A stretch of DNA of 7,249 nucleotides, from contig CAKSVM010000122.1 in NCBI GenBank assembly GCA_934503195.1, positions 1 through 7,249 of the forward strand. Direction: 5' to 3'. Positions 5,002 through 7,249 of this stretch are shown here, piece by piece. Every line of letters starts with the position of its first letter. The first letter of the stretch is position 1. The notes beneath the pieces are model-generated. The model saw only the letters and a program-made list of their open reading frames with translations. It was not told the DNA's origin and did not search any database. Origin of the DNA: an uncultured Eubacteriales bacterium. Its GTDB lineage: Bacteria; Bacillota; Clostridia; Oscillospirales; CAG-272. The position numbers and the translations under genes are program-made.

Positions 5002-6444
5002 ATGCTTGAAACAATACGCGCCGCGCTGGGCGGGGAGACCTCGGCCGCCGCGACGGTGATAATTTCGGTCGCTCTGATGCTCTTCGGCGGCTTCGCGATG
5101 ACGAGACTGACAAAGCTTGCGAGACTTCCGAACGTCACGGCCTACATAATCGCGGGGATACTTTTGGGGCCGTTCTGCTTAAATCTCGTTCCCGCGTCGA
5201 TTGTCACGGGGATGGACTTCATCTCGGACATCGCGCTTGCCTTCATCGCGTTCGGGGTCGGGGAATTTTTCCGGATCGAGACGCTTAAGAAGAGCGGGTG
5301 GGGAATGATAATCATCACGGTTTTCGAGGCTCTGGTGGCTTCGATACTTGTCTTCCTCGTCTGCTTCTTCGTGCTGAGGCTGGATTTCGCGTTTTCTATC
5401 GTCCTTGGCGCGCTGGCGTCGGCGACGGCGCCGGCCTCGACGATGATGACGATCCGTCAGACGGGCGCGAAGGGTGAGTTTGTCGACACGCTGCTTCAGG
5501 TGGTGGCGTTTGACGACGTGATCGGGCTTATCGCGTACAGCATCGCGATTTCGCTCGCGATGTCGTCGATCGGCGGGTCGGGGTTCAGCGCGTCGGTTGT
5601 CGTGCTGCCGATTATAAAGAATGTCGCGGCGATCGCGATCGGCGGCGGGTTCGGAGTGCTTCTGAAGCTGCTGATCCCGAGAAAACGCTCGACCGACAAC
5701 CGGCTGATCATACTTGTGGGTCTGCTGTTCACCTTCTGCGGAATCTGCGCGCTGATGGACGTTTCGCCTCTGCTGGGCTGTATGGTGATCGGCACGGTCT
5801 ACATAAATCTGACGAATGACGAAAAGCTCTTCTTGCAGCTCAACTATTTCAGTCCGCCGATTCTGCTTCTCTTCTTTGTGAGGTCGGGGCTGGGGTTCAG
5901 GCTTGACGCTCTGACCGGAAGCTCGGGGAATGTCGGCGCGGTGCCGCTGATTGTCGTCGGCGTCGTGTATTTCGCGGTGAGGATTGTCGGAAAGTACGCG
6001 GGCGCGTTCATCGGCTGCGCGATCGCGAAGAAGCCGGATCGGGTGCGGAATTATCTGGGGCTCGCGCTGATACCTCAGGCGGGCGTGGCGATCGGCCTTG
6101 CCGCGCTGGGCGCGCGGACGCTTGGCGGCAGCGAGGGCGAGGCTCTGAACACGATCATCCTCGCGTCGAGTGTGCTTTACGAGATGATCGGCCCGGTGGC
6201 GGCGAAGCTTTCGCTGTCGCTTTCGAAGTCGTATTCGACGAAGATCGAGGATCTCGCGCCGATCGAGGACGCGGCCGAGAAGAAGAGCGAGGTTGATATT
6301 CTGATCGAGCGGATTCAGAAGATTCAGAAAGAGCTTCCGGCGCACGCCGTGCCCGACGCGGCCGAGCAGGCCTTCACCGAGGCGGCGGAGGAGCAGCTTG
6401 AGGCGATGGGCGGCCGAAGGCGGATGCTCCACGGAAGAATTTGA
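5002..6444 (+). CDS. CPA2-type monovalent cation/proton antiporter (Na+/H+ exchanger family)
   Basis: This 480-residue transporter has about 12-13 membrane helices (17-410) of the Na_H_exchanger fold, expected to swap cytoplasmic Na+ or K+ for protons. Recognisable stretches are LPNVTAYIIAGILLGPF (42-58), typical of the first helices; ASATAPASTMM (139-149) in the unwound helix region; VVAFDDVIGLIAYS (167-180) with the D171-D172 pair; RIVGKYAGAFIG (327-338); and GLALIPQAGVAIGLAALG (353-370). A DD pair, as in NapA, suggests electrogenic Na+/H+ exchange rather than the QD type of Kef-like members (inference). The acidic, helix-prone tail (413-480) has no TrkA-N/RCK nucleotide-binding domain. I choose the ATG at 5002, behind GGAGGG (4990-4995), over an in-frame GTG at 4966 without a ribosome site. 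It is divergent from a LysR gene and 18 bases upstream of mgtC. Confidence 0.9.
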   Translation: MLETIRAALGGETSAAATVIISVALMLFGGFAMTRLTKLARLPNVTAYIIAGILLGPFCLNLVPASIVTGMDFISDIALAFIAFGVGEFFRIETLKKSGWGMIIITVFEALVASILVFLVCFFVLRLDFAFSIVLGALASATAPASTMMTIRQTGAKGEFVDTLLQVVAFDDVIGLIAYSIAISLAMSSIGGSGFSASVVVLPIIKNVAAIAIGGGFGVLLKLLIPRKRSTDNRLIILVGLLFTFCGICALMDVSPLLGCMVIGTVYINLTNDEKLFLQLNYFSPPILLLFFVRSGLGFRLDALTGSSGNVGAVPLIVVGVVYFAVRIVGKYAGAFIGCAIAKKPDRVRNYLGLALIPQAGVAIGLAALGARTLGGSEGEALNTIILASSVLYEMIGPVAAKLSLSLSKSYSTKIEDLAPIEDAAEKKSEVDILIERIQKIQKELPAHAVPDAAEQAFTEAAEEQLEAMGGRRRMLHGRI

Positions 6445-6462
6445 TTTTTAGGAGGAATTATT

Positions 6463-7179
6463 ATGACAGATCCGATAGCGGCTCTGCTTGGCGGGTGGAG
6501 CGCGGAAATTAACATTGAGTCGGTGATCCTGAGGCTTTTACTTTCGGTGATCTTCGCGGCGGTGATCGGCTGCGAGCGGGCGACGAAGCGTCACGCGGCT
6601 GGGCTGCGGACCTTCATGCTGGTTTCGATGGCGTCGACGATGGCGACGATGATCGATATGTATTTCGCGGAGAGTTTCGGGAGCGGATTTCTGCTTCTCT
6701 CGGCGGCGACGGTGATCGGGACGGCGATAATCAGCTCGAACTCGATACTTTTCAGTTCGAAGAATCAGATCAAGGGACTTACGACTTCGGTCGGACTCTG
6801 GGCGGTCGGAGTACTTGGAATCGCGGTCGGCGCGGGATTTTACAGCGCGGGGCTGATCGGTTTTATAATGCTTTTATTCTGTTTATCGCTTTTCCCGGCG
6901 TTCGAGACCTACCTTAAAAACCGGTCGAATCATTTCGAGGTGCATCTTGAGCTCACGAACAAGTCGAATTTACAGGATTTTGTGACGACGATCCGGAAGC
7001 TTGGGCTGAGGGTTGACGACATCGAGTCAAACCCGGCGTATCTGAACTCGGGGTTAAGTGTTTACTCGGTTTCGGTGACGATCGCCAGCCCGGAGCTGAA
7101 GAAGTACAAGACGCACAGCGAGATCATCGAGGCGATCGGGACGCTCGACTATGTTTACTACATTGAGGAAATGAACTGA
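6463..7179 (+). CDS. MgtC/SapB family membrane protein
   Basis: This 238-residue protein has an N-terminal MgtC domain of about five helices and a soluble C-terminal ACT-like domain (about 155-238). Family marks are GCERATKRHAAGLRTFMLVS (36-55), matching the conserved acidic-arginine ... AGLRT element, and KGLTTSVGLWAVGVLGIAVG (104-123), matching GLTTA..LW...G...G.G. MgtC proteins are associated with growth in low Mg2+ and, in Salmonella, with inhibition of the F-type ATPase; Mg2+ transport itself is disputed. Oddly, the GIGFLGAG-like motif that normally precedes GLTT is replaced by GTAIISSN (86-93). Translation starts at an ATG 7 bases after AGGAGG (6450-6455). The 18-base gap from the antiporter and the lack of a promoter indicate one operon, linking both proteins to membrane ion or proton balance. 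Confidence 0.88.
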   Translation: MTDPIAALLGGWSAEINIESVILRLLLSVIFAAVIGCERATKRHAAGLRTFMLVSMASTMATMIDMYFAESFGSGFLLLSAATVIGTAIISSNSILFSSKNQIKGLTTSVGLWAVGVLGIAVGAGFYSAGLIGFIMLLFCLSLFPAFETYLKNRSNHFEVHLELTNKSNLQDFVTTIRKLGLRVDDIESNPAYLNSGLSVYSVSVTIASPELKKYKTHSEIIEAIGTLDYVYYIEEMN

Positions 7180-7208
7180 CGCGGGATTTCCGGAGTTTCA
7201 GACGGATA

Positions 7209-7249
7209 CCCCCGCGGAATCCCGGCCTCCGGCCGGGATTCCGCGGGGG
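7209..7249 (+). terminator. Perfect 19-bp inverted repeat after mgtC, probable terminator
   Basis: The arms 7209-7227 and 7231-7249 are perfectly complementary around a TCC loop, 30 bases after the mgtC stop. Such a GC-rich helix at an operon end is most simply the stem of an intrinsic terminator, with any T-tract beyond the window edge. Because the tract cannot be seen, an intergenic palindromic repeat is the alternative. Confidence 0.7.

Noticed and set aside
5179..6432. Long 417-codon minus-strand open frame opposite the antiporter
   Set aside because: Its translation is dominated by R, D, E, H and Q, typical of the antisense of a GC-rich membrane-protein gene. It has no family motif and lies wholly within a well-supported gene.

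Overview
The window comes from a GC-rich bacterium whose signals look Gram-positive: strong AGGAGG-type ribosome binding sites, SigA-like TTGACA/TATAAT promoters in AT-rich intergenic gaps, and intrinsic terminators. An orphan sodium-pump decarboxylase beta subunit with a tiny gamma-like partner, and a manganese riboswitch in front of mntP, would suit a GC-rich anaerobic Bacillota lineage (Clostridia-like). That placement is inference; no rRNA or other phylogenetic marker is present.

Layout. (1) Minus strand, 1527 down to 152: a cytoplasmic-type polysaccharide deacetylase and a TVP38/TMEM64 (VTT/DedA-like) membrane protein, coupled through a TGATG junction, read from a perfect-consensus promoter (1567-1595) and ending at a hairpin terminator (115-144). 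(2) Plus strand, 1782-3066: the beta subunit of a sodium-translocating decarboxylase and a 51-residue single-pass protein resembling a reduced OadG gamma subunit. (3) Plus strand, 3099-3947: a promoter, a yybP-ykoY-type Mn2+ riboswitch with an expression platform that can be worked out by eye, the mntP manganese exporter gene, and a terminator. (4) Minus strand, 4843 down to 3947: a LysR-family regulator, divergent from (5) plus strand, 5002-7179: a CPA2-type cation/proton antiporter with a DD pair and an MgtC/SapB-family membrane protein, followed by a perfect 19-bp inverted repeat at the right edge.

From 1782 to the right edge every gene except the LysR regulator encodes a membrane protein tied by family to cations: Na+ (decarboxylase beta), Mn2+ (MntP), Na+ or K+/H+ (antiporter) and Mg2+-related stress (MgtC). 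The region therefore reads as a cation-homeostasis neighbourhood made of separately controlled units. There is no sign of phage, insertion sequences, CRISPR, tRNA or rRNA. The most informative non-coding element is the mntP leader, where aptamer, anti-aptamer, antiterminator and terminator helices form a consistent Mn2+-ON circuit. The items most worth follow-up are the orphan beta/mini-gamma pair and the MgtC protein lacking the family's usual glycine-rich motif.
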